Source of the DNA: Indolivaga capnocytophagoides DSM 22835 | GTDB taxonomy: Bacteria; Bacteroidota; Bacteroidia; Bacteroidales; Dysgonomonadaceae | Length of the DNA stretch: 64,000 nucleotides | Assembly (NCBI RefSeq): GCF_000426485.1 | Contig: NZ_AUFL01000008.1 | Span: 186,001-250,000, forward strand | Direction: 5' to 3' | In this document: positions 1 to 9,292 of the stretch, in pieces | Numbering within the stretch: the first letter of the stretch is position 1 | How the letters are laid out: each line of letters starts with the position of its first letter | The notes under the pieces: generated by a model | Told to the model about the DNA's origin: nothing | The model's database searches: none | The model's input: only the letters and a program-made list of their open reading frames with translations | Translations under genes and position numbers: made by a program

Positions 1-186
1 AGCGTTATCATATTGGGAAATGCACAAATGATAGATGAGCCTGAACTAAAAAAAGAGATACTTAAACATATCGTGAAAAAATACACACCCGAACTTAGCC
101 ACATGGAATTTCCAGCCAATATGTTCAAAGCTACCGGAATAATAGAGATCACTCCATCTGCCATTACTGGCAAATACTATAAATAA
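1..186 (+). CDS. Pyridoxamine 5'-phosphate oxidase-like (FMN-binding split barrel) protein, C-terminal fragment
   Basis: Only the last 61 codons are in the window; frame 1 is open from base 1 to a TAA at 184-186. The fragment starts SVIILGNAQMIDEPELKKE and ends with the segment EITPSAITGKYYK. A 'G.A..ID..E' strand, a helix carrying 'KKYTPE' and a final 'IEI....ITGK' strand are typical of the C-terminus of NimA-like or general stress FMN-binding split-barrel proteins. Such proteins bind FMN or a related flavin and often act as small reductases. The family call rests on pattern recognition of a short piece; the N-terminal flavin-binding half lies outside the window. Confidence 0.55.
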   Translation, partial: SVIILGNAQMIDEPELKKEILKHIVKKYTPELSHMEFPANMFKATGIIEITPSAITGKYYK

Positions 187-892
187 ACCTAGTTTTAAAA
201 GAATAAGAACAGAATAATATTTCTGGCAAAATGGGAAATGATATTATCAAGAATGGGTCTCGATCTTATAATGTCGGTTTATCTAATAAATAAAACTGTG
301 TTCATATTTCAAATGAGGAATATAATATTAGGCCGCCAGTTTCTTTAGTCAGAATCCCGTTAAAAACATAAAATCAATAGAAAAGGATTCTCTATATTAT
401 GTATGATGCGATTTGATTTTAATAAACTCTTATGACGAAAATTCGAGTAAAGCCTCATTCCCGTTTTAGACATGGGAAGAGACAAATAGAGCATAAGTAC
501 TATTGAACTGTTTGGGGGGATTAGTAATAAATGATAATTCAGTTAACATGAATCAAACTAGTGTTACAGTCTCATATTAGTTTATAATACCAGCTTAGGT
601 TATTGATGTTCACCTAAATGGATTAATGTATGTAGATGGGTAAATAATTATCAGAGTGCACTCTCTATTAATGCAGACAACTGAGACTCAAAAATGTTTT
701 ACGTGTGATCAAAAAAAATATATTTTAACGTTTAATAAGATCTGCTTTCTGACCTGAAATACCATGAAAGTGGTATTTCGGGTGATGGATACAAGTTATA
801 CTTTTATCTGCTGAAATTGAGTATGTATGTGCCTAGGTTAAGAGATCATAAACCGATTTTGGCTTACAGGCTTCATCCTAAAATATATTTTA
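187..892. other. Gene-free stretch with no recognised function
   Basis: About 700 bases of AT-rich DNA between the partial flavin protein and the repeat before the symporter gene. I see no credible reading frame, RNA gene or terminator. The only structured item is the hairpin at 752-783, listed separately. Several short open stretches lack starts or family-like sequence, so decayed coding DNA is possible but cannot be shown. Confidence 0.5.
752..783. other. Stem-loop without U-tract
   Basis: The arms ACCTGAAATACCA (752-764) and TGGTATTTCGGGT (771-783) pair over 13 positions with one T-G wobble around the loop TGAAAG. No T-run follows on either strand, so it is not a standard intrinsic terminator. 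Its role is unknown; it could be an operator or an RNA hairpin in a long leader. Confidence 0.4.
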
Positions 893-981
893 AATAAATA
901 GAAGTATTTAATGATATGCTTTCAAGTGTAATAAAATCAGTTTGTTATATTTTTCAAAGCAATAAATAGGTCTGTGACCTT
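893..981 (+). repeat. Composite intergenic repeat, type A copy 1 (ends in AGGTCTGTGACCT)
   Basis: About 90 bases that align by eye over their whole length with 18121-18213 and 27690-27783. Shared landmarks in order are TAAATA, AGAAGTATTTAATGATA, TTTCAAGT, TCAGTTTGTTAT, CAAAGCAATAAA and the terminal palindrome at 968-980. This copy ends 16 bases before the symporter start codon, so it probably lies in that gene's 5' untranslated region. Confidence 0.7.
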
Positions 982-996
982 AATTCCCCATTATCA

Positions 997-2172
997 ATGA
1001 AAAGATTATTATCAAGTACAACCATCAGGCTTTTTCTGGGAGTCGTAGGTGGTGTTATTATTGGATTGCTAGCCTCTGAGGATGTTATTGGATTTATACT
1101 TCCGATAAAACATATTCTGGGACAGATTATTTTTTTCTTAATTCCTCTTATTATTTTCGGATTTATCACACCATCCATAACTCGTCTCAAAAGAAATGCG
1201 TCGAAGTTGTTGGGGATATCGCTACTGCTGGCTTATGTTTCATGTATAGGTAGTGCCTCACTCGGTGCTTTTGTAGGGTATATGGCAATACCTTTGCTAA
1301 ATATTACACCCGATGCAGGAGTTACTAATGTTGTTCCCGAAATGTTGTTTAAGTTAGATATCCCTCCGTTAATGTCTGTGCTGAGTGCTTTGATTTTTGC
1401 TTTTCTTATAGGGCTGTCTGTAATCTGGACTAATGCTTCGAAAATAGAGGCGGCATTATATGAATTTCAAAGTCTCATTTTTGCTTTGGTTAAGAAGGTT
1501 TTAATCCCGATACTTCCATTTTTTATTGCAGCTAATTTCAGTATATTGGCGTATGAAGGAACGCTCGCTTCCAGATTGCCTGTTTTTCTGGCTATTCTGC
1601 TAATTACGATCTTATGTCATATTATCTGGCTGAGTTTTCTCTATATTTCTTCGGGAATATACGCAGGGATAAACCCATGGAAAGTGCTGAAATATTATGG
1701 CCCGGTTGTTCTTACAGCATTGGGAACCCAATCATCTGCAGCCAGTCTTGGTGTAGCTATAGAGCAAACCAAGAAGAGTCCTGTGTTGAAAAGCGATATC
1801 AGAGATTTTTCTATACCCTTGTTAGGTAATATACACTTTCCCGGCTCTATATTAGATGTTGTTTTTCTGTCTTTGGCTGTGTCTCAGTTGTTATATGGAA
1901 CTATGCCCGATGTTAGTAAATTGTTAGTATTTATACCTCTATTGGGAATTTTTGCGATAGCAGCCCCTGGACTCCCGGGTGGTACCTTGATAACTTCTTT
2001 AGGTTTAATTCATGCCGTTTTGGGAATCGATGAGGCAGGCATTGCTCTTATGATTACGATATTCGCTCTTTTGGATAGTTTCGGAACTACTCATAATATA
2101 ACCAGCGATGGAGCTCTGACTCTTACATTATCAGCTTATTCGGATAAGAATAATCTGCATGCAGATTCTTAG
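997..2172 (+). CDS. Dicarboxylate/amino acid:cation symporter (DAACS, GltP-type)
   Basis: A 391-residue inner-membrane protein of the sodium:dicarboxylate symporter family (PF00375), which imports glutamate, aspartate or C4-dicarboxylates with Na+ or H+. About eight hydrophobic segments are visible. The serine-rich re-entrant hairpin HP1 is GTQSSAASL (residues 243-251), HP2 is APGLPGGT (323-330), and the substrate-binding TM8 region is DSFGTTHNITSDG (360-372). This last motif corresponds to the D-x(3)-T-x(2)-N-x(2)-D pattern of GltP/GltPh. The TM8 arginine that binds the side-chain carboxylate in some members is not obvious, so the substrate is open. The gene stands alone, behind a composite repeat, and converges on the phosphoesterase gene with a shared terminator. 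Confidence 0.85.
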   Translation: MKRLLSSTTIRLFLGVVGGVIIGLLASEDVIGFILPIKHILGQIIFFLIPLIIFGFITPSITRLKRNASKLLGISLLLAYVSCIGSASLGAFVGYMAIPLLNITPDAGVTNVVPEMLFKLDIPPLMSVLSALIFAFLIGLSVIWTNASKIEAALYEFQSLIFALVKKVLIPILPFFIAANFSILAYEGTLASRLPVFLAILLITILCHIIWLSFLYISSGIYAGINPWKVLKYYGPVVLTALGTQSSAASLGVAIEQTKKSPVLKSDIRDFSIPLLGNIHFPGSILDVVFLSLAVSQLLYGTMPDVSKLLVFIPLLGIFAIAAPGLPGGTLITSLGLIHAVLGIDEAGIALMITIFALLDSFGTTHNITSDGALTLTLSAYSDKNNLHADS

Positions 2173-2191
2173 TTTAAAATTGGTTATACAT

Positions 2192-2222
2192 AAAAAAGCT
2201 GCCATTTATAGGCAGCTTTTTT
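2192..2222. terminator. Bidirectional intrinsic terminator between convergent genes
   Basis: AAAAAAGCTGCC (2192-2203), a 7-base loop and GGCAGCTTTTTT (2211-2222) form a perfect 12-bp stem. A-run and T-run flanks let it end transcription from both the symporter gene and the facing phosphoesterase gene. Confidence 0.9.
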
Positions 2223-2240
2223 ATTTTTATAGATGTCTAT

Positions 2241-3818
2241 TTATTTAGATAACTCCTTAATTTCATAAGAACTGGTTTGTGTAAAAGTTCGTCCAAACAT
2301 GTCTGTCGCACGTACTTCTATCTGGTGTACTCCAATAGGGAGGGTAGTGGGTATATTAGCTCTCCAAAGGTGATTGGATATCTGTGCATTAGAAGGACGT
2401 CGAACAGGTTTTACTTCTGTATCATAATCCCAGTCTTGCATGTATCGATAGTAGGTCGGATCGTAATCGTCTATTCTTTGCATTTTAGTCCATTTTCCTG
2501 TGTCGACACGATACTCAACAATATCATTGTTGCTTCCCATAAAAAAGTTGGCGTATATTCCGGATGTCACCCATCTGCCTTTGTATGGAACGACCTTAGG
2601 ATTGTATATCGATAATTGATAATCGTCCGGCTGTCCGGCGGTTTTATAGTCTAATGTGTATTGATTGCCTGATATGTTTAGAAGAGCATATCCTTTAGGT
2701 GTACCATCTCTCATTGTTGAGACCGGAACTCCGCTTTCGTTAAGTACTCCTGAGTACCAATCACCGCAAGTCGTTCCGACATTATATTCATGAATTGGAT
2801 TTGTTCTGTTCAACCCCTCTTCTTTACCTATAAAATTATTATATTGTATATGTGTATGTGCGGTTAATACCAATACATTAGGATACTTTTCAAGCAACGA
2901 ATAAAGTTGTTGGCGATCGGTTTCTCTGAAAGCATCTTTATCCTGTTTATCATACAACGGAATATGCATACTGATAACAATTAGCTGATCGGGAGTTATA
3001 TACTTCAGGTCATTTTCAACAAATTTCAGCTGATCCGCACGTAAACCACCCAGGTAACCTTTACCTGTTACCGGATTGGGATATAGAACATCATCCAATA
3101 CTATAAAGTGGGCTTTTCCGTAATTGAAAGAATAATTGGCCGGCCCAAAATTTGCCTCAAAAGTTTCATCTGAAAAGATATCTTCTTTAGCATCGTAGTT
3201 CATATCATGGTTTCCCAGTACATTGTACCAAGGTAGTCCCATTCCTTGTATTGCCTTCTGATACGAGGAATGTAAAGTCAGATTATCTCCGACCAAGTCT
3301 CCCAAAGTAATACCGAAACTGATACCCTTTCTCTTGTTGGCTTCATTGACAATCCCTTTGGTGAAGTATTCAATTTCTTGTTCTGAATAAGCTTGTGAAT
3401 CGCCGAATATGTAGGAGGTGAAATTCTCTGGTTCTTCTGTTTTTATCAATCCAAAGTCCACGGATTTAGGCAATTCTCCCGTCGGAGCTGATCCTGAGTA
3501 AGTCAAAACAGGAGAACCCTGAGGTTTGTGTATGTAGTATGATTTTGGAAAATTGTATTCATTTAATGAAAATTGATACCCCGATGGTTTTATAACAAAT
3601 ATAATACTATTGTCCGTTACAGGTAAATTGTATTTTCCTTCCGAATCCGTTAATACCACATCGGTTCCATTTGACACCGCTACATTTGCTATTCCTTTTT
3701 CTTTGCGGTCTTTTTTTCCATTGTTGTTGTCGTCTCCATAGATATAGCCCTTAGCTATCTGTTGTGCAGACAACTGCATTGTACATAATAAGGCAATTAT
3801 AATAGGAAATTGTTTCAT
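2241..3818 (-). CDS. Secreted calcineurin-like metallophosphoesterase
   Basis: 525 residues with a signal peptide (hydrophobic up to LSAQQ, about residue 20). An N-terminal beta-sandwich domain (about 22-125, with a calcium-type DDNNNGKKD loop) resembles the MetallophosN module. The catalytic metallophosphatase domain (about 133-330) has the metal-binding blocks GDSQ (139-142), GDLVGD (173-178), GNHD (202-205), SMHIP (283-287) and AHTH (320-323). The rest (about 345-525) resembles the MetallophosC beta domain. The enzyme should cleave a phosphate mono- or diester in the periplasm or at the cell surface. It is last of four minus-strand genes behind a SusC/SusD pair, suggesting the transported ligand is a phosphate ester or is released from one. 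Substrate unknown. Confidence 0.85.
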   Translation of the reverse strand: MKQFPIIIALLCTMQLSAQQIAKGYIYGDDNNNGKKDRKEKGIANVAVSNGTDVVLTDSEGKYNLPVTDNSIIFVIKPSGYQFSLNEYNFPKSYYIHKPQGSPVLTYSGSAPTGELPKSVDFGLIKTEEPENFTSYIFGDSQAYSEQEIEYFTKGIVNEANKRKGISFGITLGDLVGDNLTLHSSYQKAIQGMGLPWYNVLGNHDMNYDAKEDIFSDETFEANFGPANYSFNYGKAHFIVLDDVLYPNPVTGKGYLGGLRADQLKFVENDLKYITPDQLIVISMHIPLYDKQDKDAFRETDRQQLYSLLEKYPNVLVLTAHTHIQYNNFIGKEEGLNRTNPIHEYNVGTTCGDWYSGVLNESGVPVSTMRDGTPKGYALLNISGNQYTLDYKTAGQPDDYQLSIYNPKVVPYKGRWVTSGIYANFFMGSNNDIVEYRVDTGKWTKMQRIDDYDPTYYRYMQDWDYDTEVKPVRRPSNAQISNHLWRANIPTTLPIGVHQIEVRATDMFGRTFTQTSSYEIKELSK

Positions 3819-3837
3819 TATTTTATAATTAAATTTT

Positions 3838-4335
3838 TTACTTATTAACTGTCATTTTACTTGCTGATAGTTCAATCTGATCATACAATGCGATAATATC
3901 TTCAGCCTTTTTAGCTTTGCTAAGAGCCTTTTCGAATTCGTCACTGTTTTCATAGAACAGACAGTATGCCAGATCGAGGTAGCCGGATAGTTTTGATGCA
4001 GCTATTTCCCGATTCATATTATCTTTCTTTACGGCTTTCCTGTAATATTTATCTAACTTCTCGACTGACTCCAAAAGATCTGGTTTTTGAATTTCAATAT
4101 CAGAACCTGTTAAGCCTATTTTCGTTTCGAATCTTACCAAAAATGTTTTTTCAATAACTTGTAATTTTTTTGCGATAACATCTCCCAGATCATGGGTGCT
4201 GTAATCTGTTACATTTTCGATATTTATCGGTTGAGCATATGTGTCGAATACAAATTTGTTATTTGCACTTTGTCCGTGTATGTTGCTTATCATAATAAAC
4301 AATCCGGATGTAATTACAATAAATAATCGTTTCAT
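3838..4335 (-). CDS. Small secreted protein of unknown function
   Basis: 165 residues with a signal peptide (MKRLFIVITSGLFIMISNIHG, cleavage near residue 22). The mature part is mostly predicted helix, rich in Lys, Asp and Glu, with one Cys (LAYCLFYEN). I recognise no domain. It lies between the SusD-like gene and the phosphoesterase gene, 19 bases from the latter and 42 from the former, so it is probably co-transcribed and exported to the periplasm. The intergenic sequence just upstream (about 4353-4369) holds an imperfect AAGGGTTGGAACC hairpin that may be a decayed member of the palindrome family. A helper of the transport or phosphatase step is possible but unproven. Confidence 0.6.
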   Translation of the reverse strand: MKRLFIVITSGLFIMISNIHGQSANNKFVFDTYAQPINIENVTDYSTHDLGDVIAKKLQVIEKTFLVRFETKIGLTGSDIEIQKPDLLESVEKLDKYYRKAVKKDNMNREIAASKLSGYLDLAYCLFYENSDEFEKALSKAKKAEDIIALYDQIELSASKMTVNK

Positions 4336-4377
4336 AATCGTTTTTATTGAGTTAAGGGTTGGAACCTCTTATTTGAC

Positions 4378-5838
4378 TTAATTCTTTTCCCACCATAACT
4401 GGGTATTAATATTATCTCCTCCAATATTTTGTACTGCAATTTTGTAATTTTCGTTATTCATTCTTACTACAACTGTCGGATATTGGTATCTCACAGGCAT
4501 TTTCCCATCGTTTAATAAACCTCCGTTTTTAGGTAATACAGGCAAACCTGTTCTCCTGAATTCAAACCATTGTTGGAAGTCTGTAAAGAATAGCGCGTAG
4601 TATTTTTGTAGCATAATACGTTCTAATGTTCCATCATATTTTGCATTAGTGTTTTCGAAATAATTTGTAGGAACGGTTCCTCCCCAGTGAGAAATAGCTG
4701 ATGTGACTCCAGCCTTATAATATTCTTCTGCATTACCTGAAATTATTTTTTTGAAAGCTAATTCAGCCAGAATGAACTTAACTTCGGCTGTGCTCATCAA
4801 TATTATCTTCAAAGGAGCTTTTGCCAGAGCCTGATTCAGATTAGAAGGAGTGTAATCAAAGTTAGTACCTACAACATATCCCGAAGGAATACCTTTATAT
4901 CCCATATCCTTATTGTTCAGATCCTTCGCCTTTCCTGCCCACAGGGGTAATCTGGGATCATTCATGGCCAATAGGTTATCTATGAAAAATTCTGATGCAG
5001 CACGTCCCGTTGTAAAATCCTGAGGTCTGGCTATTGGCGGTAAATATGGAGCTGTACCCGAAATCGGGAGTAAAGCACCATCTGTATCACTCGTGAAAAT
5101 CGGATATTCTGTAGGATTATTTATAATTTGTTTCATTTTGTCTAATACCTGCATTTCCGAATCCCTTTTCGAAATTCTTAAGAGGACTCTCAATTGTAGC
5201 GAATTACAGAATTTCTTCCATTTCAATATTCCTTCTGCATCGGTGTCAGCATTATACATGAAGTCTCCGGTAAAGGTCAGTTTCGAAGAAGTATTAAATA
5301 ACTTGTTAGCAGCATCAAGATCGGAGATAATTTTGGCGTAAATCTCTTTTTGTGTATTGAATTTAGGGTGTAATAGGCCTTCTTCCGCACGTCCAGCTTC
5401 TTCCATCGGGACATCTCCGAAGCAGTCGGTTAGATTGGCGTATATCCAACTATTGAGAGTCAGGGCTATTGCCTGATAGTTTGCATCGTTATTCTTAACC
5501 GCAATGTTGTACATTTCCCTGATAGCTGTCAGCCATTGATAAGAGGTCGACCATGTGCTGTTTCCTGAATTTTCTGTTAGATAATAGTGACCTATATCTG
5601 TTCCGTTGCTTGGAAAACTCAAAGAATTCTGCATAATATCGAATGTGAAATCATCGGCTCTCATATAATTAAAAGAGGCCATTTCGAACAGAATAGGACT
5701 TAATAAAGAGCCTTGAGATATTTCGTCTATCCTGTTTGGATCTTTGTTCATATCTTCAAAACCGTTGTCGCAAGCACTAAAACTGGTTAGAATAATAGAT
5801 GATATAAAAGCGAGAAATATATTTTTATTGATTTTCAT
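4378..5838 (-). CDS. SusD/RagB-like outer-membrane lipoprotein (SusD_2 type)
   Basis: 486 residues. A lipoprotein signal ends in SFSAC with Cys 23 as the acylated residue. The mature start DNGFEDMNKDPNR is typical of the SusD_2 (PF12771) subgroup, in which 'N.DPN' follows the lipobox closely. SusD-like proteins sit on the cell surface as the lid over their SusC channel and capture ligand. The gene starts 14 bases after the SusC stop, so the two are co-transcribed. SusD_2 proteins are often found in loci without glycosidases, as here; the nearest enzyme is a phosphoesterase, so a carbohydrate ligand should not be assumed. Confidence 0.88.
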   Translation of the reverse strand: MKINKNIFLAFISSIILTSFSACDNGFEDMNKDPNRIDEISQGSLLSPILFEMASFNYMRADDFTFDIMQNSLSFPSNGTDIGHYYLTENSGNSTWSTSYQWLTAIREMYNIAVKNNDANYQAIALTLNSWIYANLTDCFGDVPMEEAGRAEEGLLHPKFNTQKEIYAKIISDLDAANKLFNTSSKLTFTGDFMYNADTDAEGILKWKKFCNSLQLRVLLRISKRDSEMQVLDKMKQIINNPTEYPIFTSDTDGALLPISGTAPYLPPIARPQDFTTGRAASEFFIDNLLAMNDPRLPLWAGKAKDLNNKDMGYKGIPSGYVVGTNFDYTPSNLNQALAKAPLKIILMSTAEVKFILAELAFKKIISGNAEEYYKAGVTSAISHWGGTVPTNYFENTNAKYDGTLERIMLQKYYALFFTDFQQWFEFRRTGLPVLPKNGGLLNDGKMPVRYQYPTVVVRMNNENYKIAVQNIGGDNINTQLWWEKN

Positions 5839-5852
5839 ACAAGTATTGCTTA

Positions 5853-8800
5853 TTAGAATTTTACATTAAGATTTACGCCCACTGTTCTTGATGATGGCAA
5901 TTGTCCCATCTCCACGCCCGGAACAATGCTTGAACTGTTAAGTGCAGCGGCTTCCGGATCGAAGAGCGGATATTCTTTTACCCACATCCATAAATTACGA
6001 CCAAAAAGAGCAAGAGATAATGAATTTACATTCAGCTTATTTGTAATTTTCTTTGGGAAATTGTATTCGATACGTGCATCTCTTAACTTGATGAACGTAG
6101 CATCGAATGAATTAGTTTCGACATTGGCGCGACGGTAATAGTCCGAATAATACTGAGATACTGTTATTCTGGTCGTATTGGGTGAATAAGTACCGTCACC
6201 ATTGTCTACAACCCCGTTTCCTACAATTTTGCCGTCTTCGGAGTCTCTACCATATAAAGTATGTTTCAGTTTGCCTTGTTCAGTCATCTTGTGGTGTGAT
6301 TGAGAATATACAAGACCTCCGTATTGACCATCAAAAGAGAAAGATACCCTTACATTTTTTATAGTAAATTCGTTTTGTATTCCGGCTTTCCATTTTGCAT
6401 ATGCGTTACCGACATATTCTACGTCAGCATTTCGTGCTGTTAGTCCTGTTTTAGAATCAAATACAACCTGTCCTTCAGGATTTCTTACCAGCTTATACCC
6501 GTACATATCTCCCATTGATCCTCCTTTTTTAGCATAGAAGTATACTGTACCGGATTGTGCTATAAGTTGGCTCTCGTCATCAGCTAGGTCGGGAGATAAC
6601 TCTAATACTTTATTCCAATTTTTAGACCAGTTGGTTGTGACCCTCCATTTGAAATCTTTGTTTTGTATGGGTGTTCCACTTAATAATATTTCCAACCCTT
6701 TGTTACGTACCTTACCTGCATTTACGGTAGCTTTACTGTATCCGGTTGTAGGATCAAGAGGTACATCTATTATTTGGTTCTTTGTATAATTCTGGTATCC
6801 TGTTAGATCTAAATTCAATCGATTGTTAAACATCCTAAAATCTATACCTGCTTCATAGTTTGTCGAAATTTCAGGTTTGAATGTCGCGTTGTAAAGGGTT
6901 CTGGGCATAAGAGCCGCGCCCGAGAATTCACTCATGCTATAGTATTTGGATGTTTTGTAAGGATCGGTGTCATTTCCAACCTGAGCCCACGAAGCTCTCA
7001 ATTTTAGAAACGAGATTTGTTCAGGTAGTTCTACCATGTCGGATACAACACCGCTAAGGCTTGCAGATGGGTAAAAGAATGAATTATTTTGAACTGGAAG
7101 AGTACTCGACCAATCATTACGGCCTGTAATGTCAAGGAAGAGTATTTTTCCATAATTCATGTTTATAGTACCATACAAGCTATTTACCTGTTTTTCTCTA
7201 TTGGTTGAGTTCAAAAATGGTGAAGTTATCCCATTAGATAATTTATATACACCGGGAGTAACCAGCCCAATAACATAGCCGGACTTATTTCTGTATTCGG
7301 TTTTTCTTATATTTCCTCCTGTCGAAGCCCGGAAGCCAAGTTGTTTCGATAACTGATCTCTATAAGTAAATAAGAAGTCAGTATTTGATTCTAAATAATT
7401 AATGTCATCTTCCCTGTAATATCCCTTTGTGTAATTAGCAGTATTGTAAGGTCTTTCCTGAGATCTGTTTTCGTGGGACATTTCAAGAGAGGTTCTTAAC
7501 AAGAGCTCAAATTTCCGAGAGAACTCGTATATGGCATTTGCTGAACCGATCAACGTATTTTTATCCGATGGATTTTGCATTTCGTATGCTATGATATAGG
7601 GGTTATCTATATAGCTGCTGAAGGGGTGGATCTGTTCTATTTGATTTTTATCCTTTTTCCACATAGGGCGATACCATGCCAGATCAACATTAGGATTCTG
7701 GAAGATCATAAAATAAGCGATTGACTGGTTGTTGTAACCTGTACCCGGTAAGTTATCACTGCTGCGATTGGTGAAATTGATTTTTGTATTGAATTTCAGT
7801 TTATTCGTTACTTTATAATCAAAAGAAGTGGCAAACGATATGCGGTTAAAGCCTGTATTAGGCATCATCCATTTATTTGCCTGATGGGATAATGACATAC
7901 GAAATGCACTCTTTTCAGAAGCTCCTTCTACTGATATATTATTCCGAAAATCAGTTCCTGTCTGCCAGAAATCTTTTATGTTGTTTTTGTAGGGACGCCA
8001 AAGCTGCCTTTCGAGACTTTGTCCTTCCTGTTCAGGATCATATTGAAAATACATTTGTCCATCAAATTTAGGTCCGAATGCACTACTGGTTGATCCTGTG
8101 TTTACACCGTCCTCAGATGCTCCGTAAGAGTAATACCAATTCCCGTTTTTGTCTTTTTGTTGAGTTCCTTGTCCGTATTCATATTGGTAATCGGGCCAGC
8201 GAAGTACATTGTCTATACTGAAACTGGAACTGAAAGATACTCCGATTCCTTTTTTTTGTTTAGTTCCTGATTTAGTAGTAATAATTAAAGCTCCATTTGC
8301 TCCACGGCTTCCGTAAAGAGCTGCGGCAGAAGGTCCTTTTAGTACAGTGACAGATTCTATATCATCAGGGTTAATATCACTAATAGCATCCCCGAAGTCA
8401 ATAGGAATATCACTACCTGCTCCTGCTCCGTAAGAATCGGCACCCGTACCTGTTGCCGATCCTCCGATAGGTACACCATCCAATACGACAAGGGCATTGT
8501 TGCCATCTATATTCATAGAGTTATCTCCCCTTAGCGATATTCGTGAAGTTCCGAGTGGACCTCCTCCTGCACCGGTGATATTTAATCCTGCCACTTTTCC
8601 GGAAAGGGCTGTAGCCCAATTGTTTGATCTTGAGTCAGTCAAGGCTTCACCGTTTATTGTTTCAGTCGAAAAACCAAGACCTCTTTCTTCTCTCTTAATA
8701 CCTAAGGCTGTTACAACAACTTCATCGAGGCTATTCTGATTCGACTTTAATATTATTGAATAAATCGATTTATTCGGTTCTATTTTAACGCTTAACGGAT

Positions 8801-9059
8801 CGTATCCTATATACGTTACTGTTATTATACCATTATCAGATGGTATTTTAAGCTCGAAAGCTCCATCAATGTCGGTTAGTGATGAGATTTGCGTTCCTTT
8901 AAAATTAACGGTTGCTCCGATTAACGGCTCTCCCGAATCGTCTTTTATAGTTCCTTTGATTTCTATTGTGTTGTTTTGGCTAAAGCCGGGCTGGATGCCC
9001 ATAAATAACAGAATGCAAAAAGATAGTAATTTTAGTAGATTGGGTTTTTGTTTTCTCAT
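5853..9059 (-). CDS. SusC/RagA-like TonB-dependent outer-membrane transporter
   Basis: 1068 residues. A signal peptide ends at GFSQ (about residue 28). A carboxypeptidase-regulatory-like domain follows (about 33-115, with the GTIKDDSGEPLIGATV start). The TonB box region carries EVVVTALGI, then comes the plug (about 125-265, with SVTVLKGPSAAALYGSRGANG) and a 22-strand barrel ending in the aromatic C-terminus VNLNVKF. There is no N-terminal STN domain, so it is not of the sigma/anti-sigma signalling type. It imports ligand captured by the SusD_2 partner, using TonB energy. It is the first gene of the minus-strand operon 9059-2241 and has a clear promoter box at 9097-9104. Confidence 0.92.
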   Translation of the reverse strand: MRKQKPNLLKLLSFCILLFMGIQPGFSQNNTIEIKGTIKDDSGEPLIGATVNFKGTQISSLTDIDGAFELKIPSDNGIITVTYIGYDPLSVKIEPNKSIYSIILKSNQNSLDEVVVTALGIKREERGLGFSTETINGEALTDSRSNNWATALSGKVAGLNITGAGGGPLGTSRISLRGDNSMNIDGNNALVVLDGVPIGGSATGTGADSYGAGAGSDIPIDFGDAISDINPDDIESVTVLKGPSAAALYGSRGANGALIITTKSGTKQKKGIGVSFSSSFSIDNVLRWPDYQYEYGQGTQQKDKNGNWYYSYGASEDGVNTGSTSSAFGPKFDGQMYFQYDPEQEGQSLERQLWRPYKNNIKDFWQTGTDFRNNISVEGASEKSAFRMSLSHQANKWMMPNTGFNRISFATSFDYKVTNKLKFNTKINFTNRSSDNLPGTGYNNQSIAYFMIFQNPNVDLAWYRPMWKKDKNQIEQIHPFSSYIDNPYIIAYEMQNPSDKNTLIGSANAIYEFSRKFELLLRTSLEMSHENRSQERPYNTANYTKGYYREDDINYLESNTDFLFTYRDQLSKQLGFRASTGGNIRKTEYRNKSGYVIGLVTPGVYKLSNGITSPFLNSTNREKQVNSLYGTINMNYGKILFLDITGRNDWSSTLPVQNNSFFYPSASLSGVVSDMVELPEQISFLKLRASWAQVGNDTDPYKTSKYYSMSEFSGAALMPRTLYNATFKPEISTNYEAGIDFRMFNNRLNLDLTGYQNYTKNQIIDVPLDPTTGYSKATVNAGKVRNKGLEILLSGTPIQNKDFKWRVTTNWSKNWNKVLELSPDLADDESQLIAQSGTVYFYAKKGGSMGDMYGYKLVRNPEGQVVFDSKTGLTARNADVEYVGNAYAKWKAGIQNEFTIKNVRVSFSFDGQYGGLVYSQSHHKMTEQGKLKHTLYGRDSEDGKIVGNGVVDNGDGTYSPNTTRITVSQYYSDYYRRANVETNSFDATFIKLRDARIEYNFPKKITNKLNVNSLSLALFGRNLWMWVKEYPLFDPEAAALNSSSIVPGVEMGQLPSSRTVGVNLNVKF

Positions 9060-9096
9060 TAGGCTCTAATTATTATAAATGCTTAATTTTTGTAAA

Positions 9097-9104
9097 CAAA
9101 AGTA
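9097..9104 (-). promoter_or_regulatory. Probable -7 box (TACTTTTG) of the SusC/SusD_2 operon
   Basis: On the minus strand the sequence reads TACTTTTG, an exact match to the Bacteroidota -7 consensus TAnnTTTG. It lies 38 bases before the SusC start codon. A TTTAC about 21 bases further upstream is a weak candidate for the -33 element. Confidence 0.6.
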
Positions 9105-9243
9105 TTCTGGAATGATTACTGTATTGTAAACCTAATGTTGAGTTTGTGTTAAGACTGGCTTCTCCGAAAATAGAAGCCGTGGAAATAAATTCGTATTATT
9201 TTTATTTATATTCTAAAAATCATACAACTGTAATAAATCTGTT

Positions 9244-9251
9244 TATTTTTG
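9244..9251 (+). promoter_or_regulatory. Probable -7 box (TATTTTTG) of the divergent regulator gene
   Basis: TATTTTTG matches TAnnTTTG and lies 42 bases before the ATG at 9293. Transcription starting just downstream would exclude the 49 extra codons of the longest open frame (from 9146), which supports the later start. Confidence 0.55.
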
Positions 9252-9292
9252 CTTTATATTATAATAGTAAAGAACACTCATCACCGGAATAT

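Noticed and set aside
9146-9292. N-terminal extension of the regulator gene from 9146
   Set aside because: The codons are AT-rich and unlike protein, and they contain a promoter box; ATG at 9293 is preferred.
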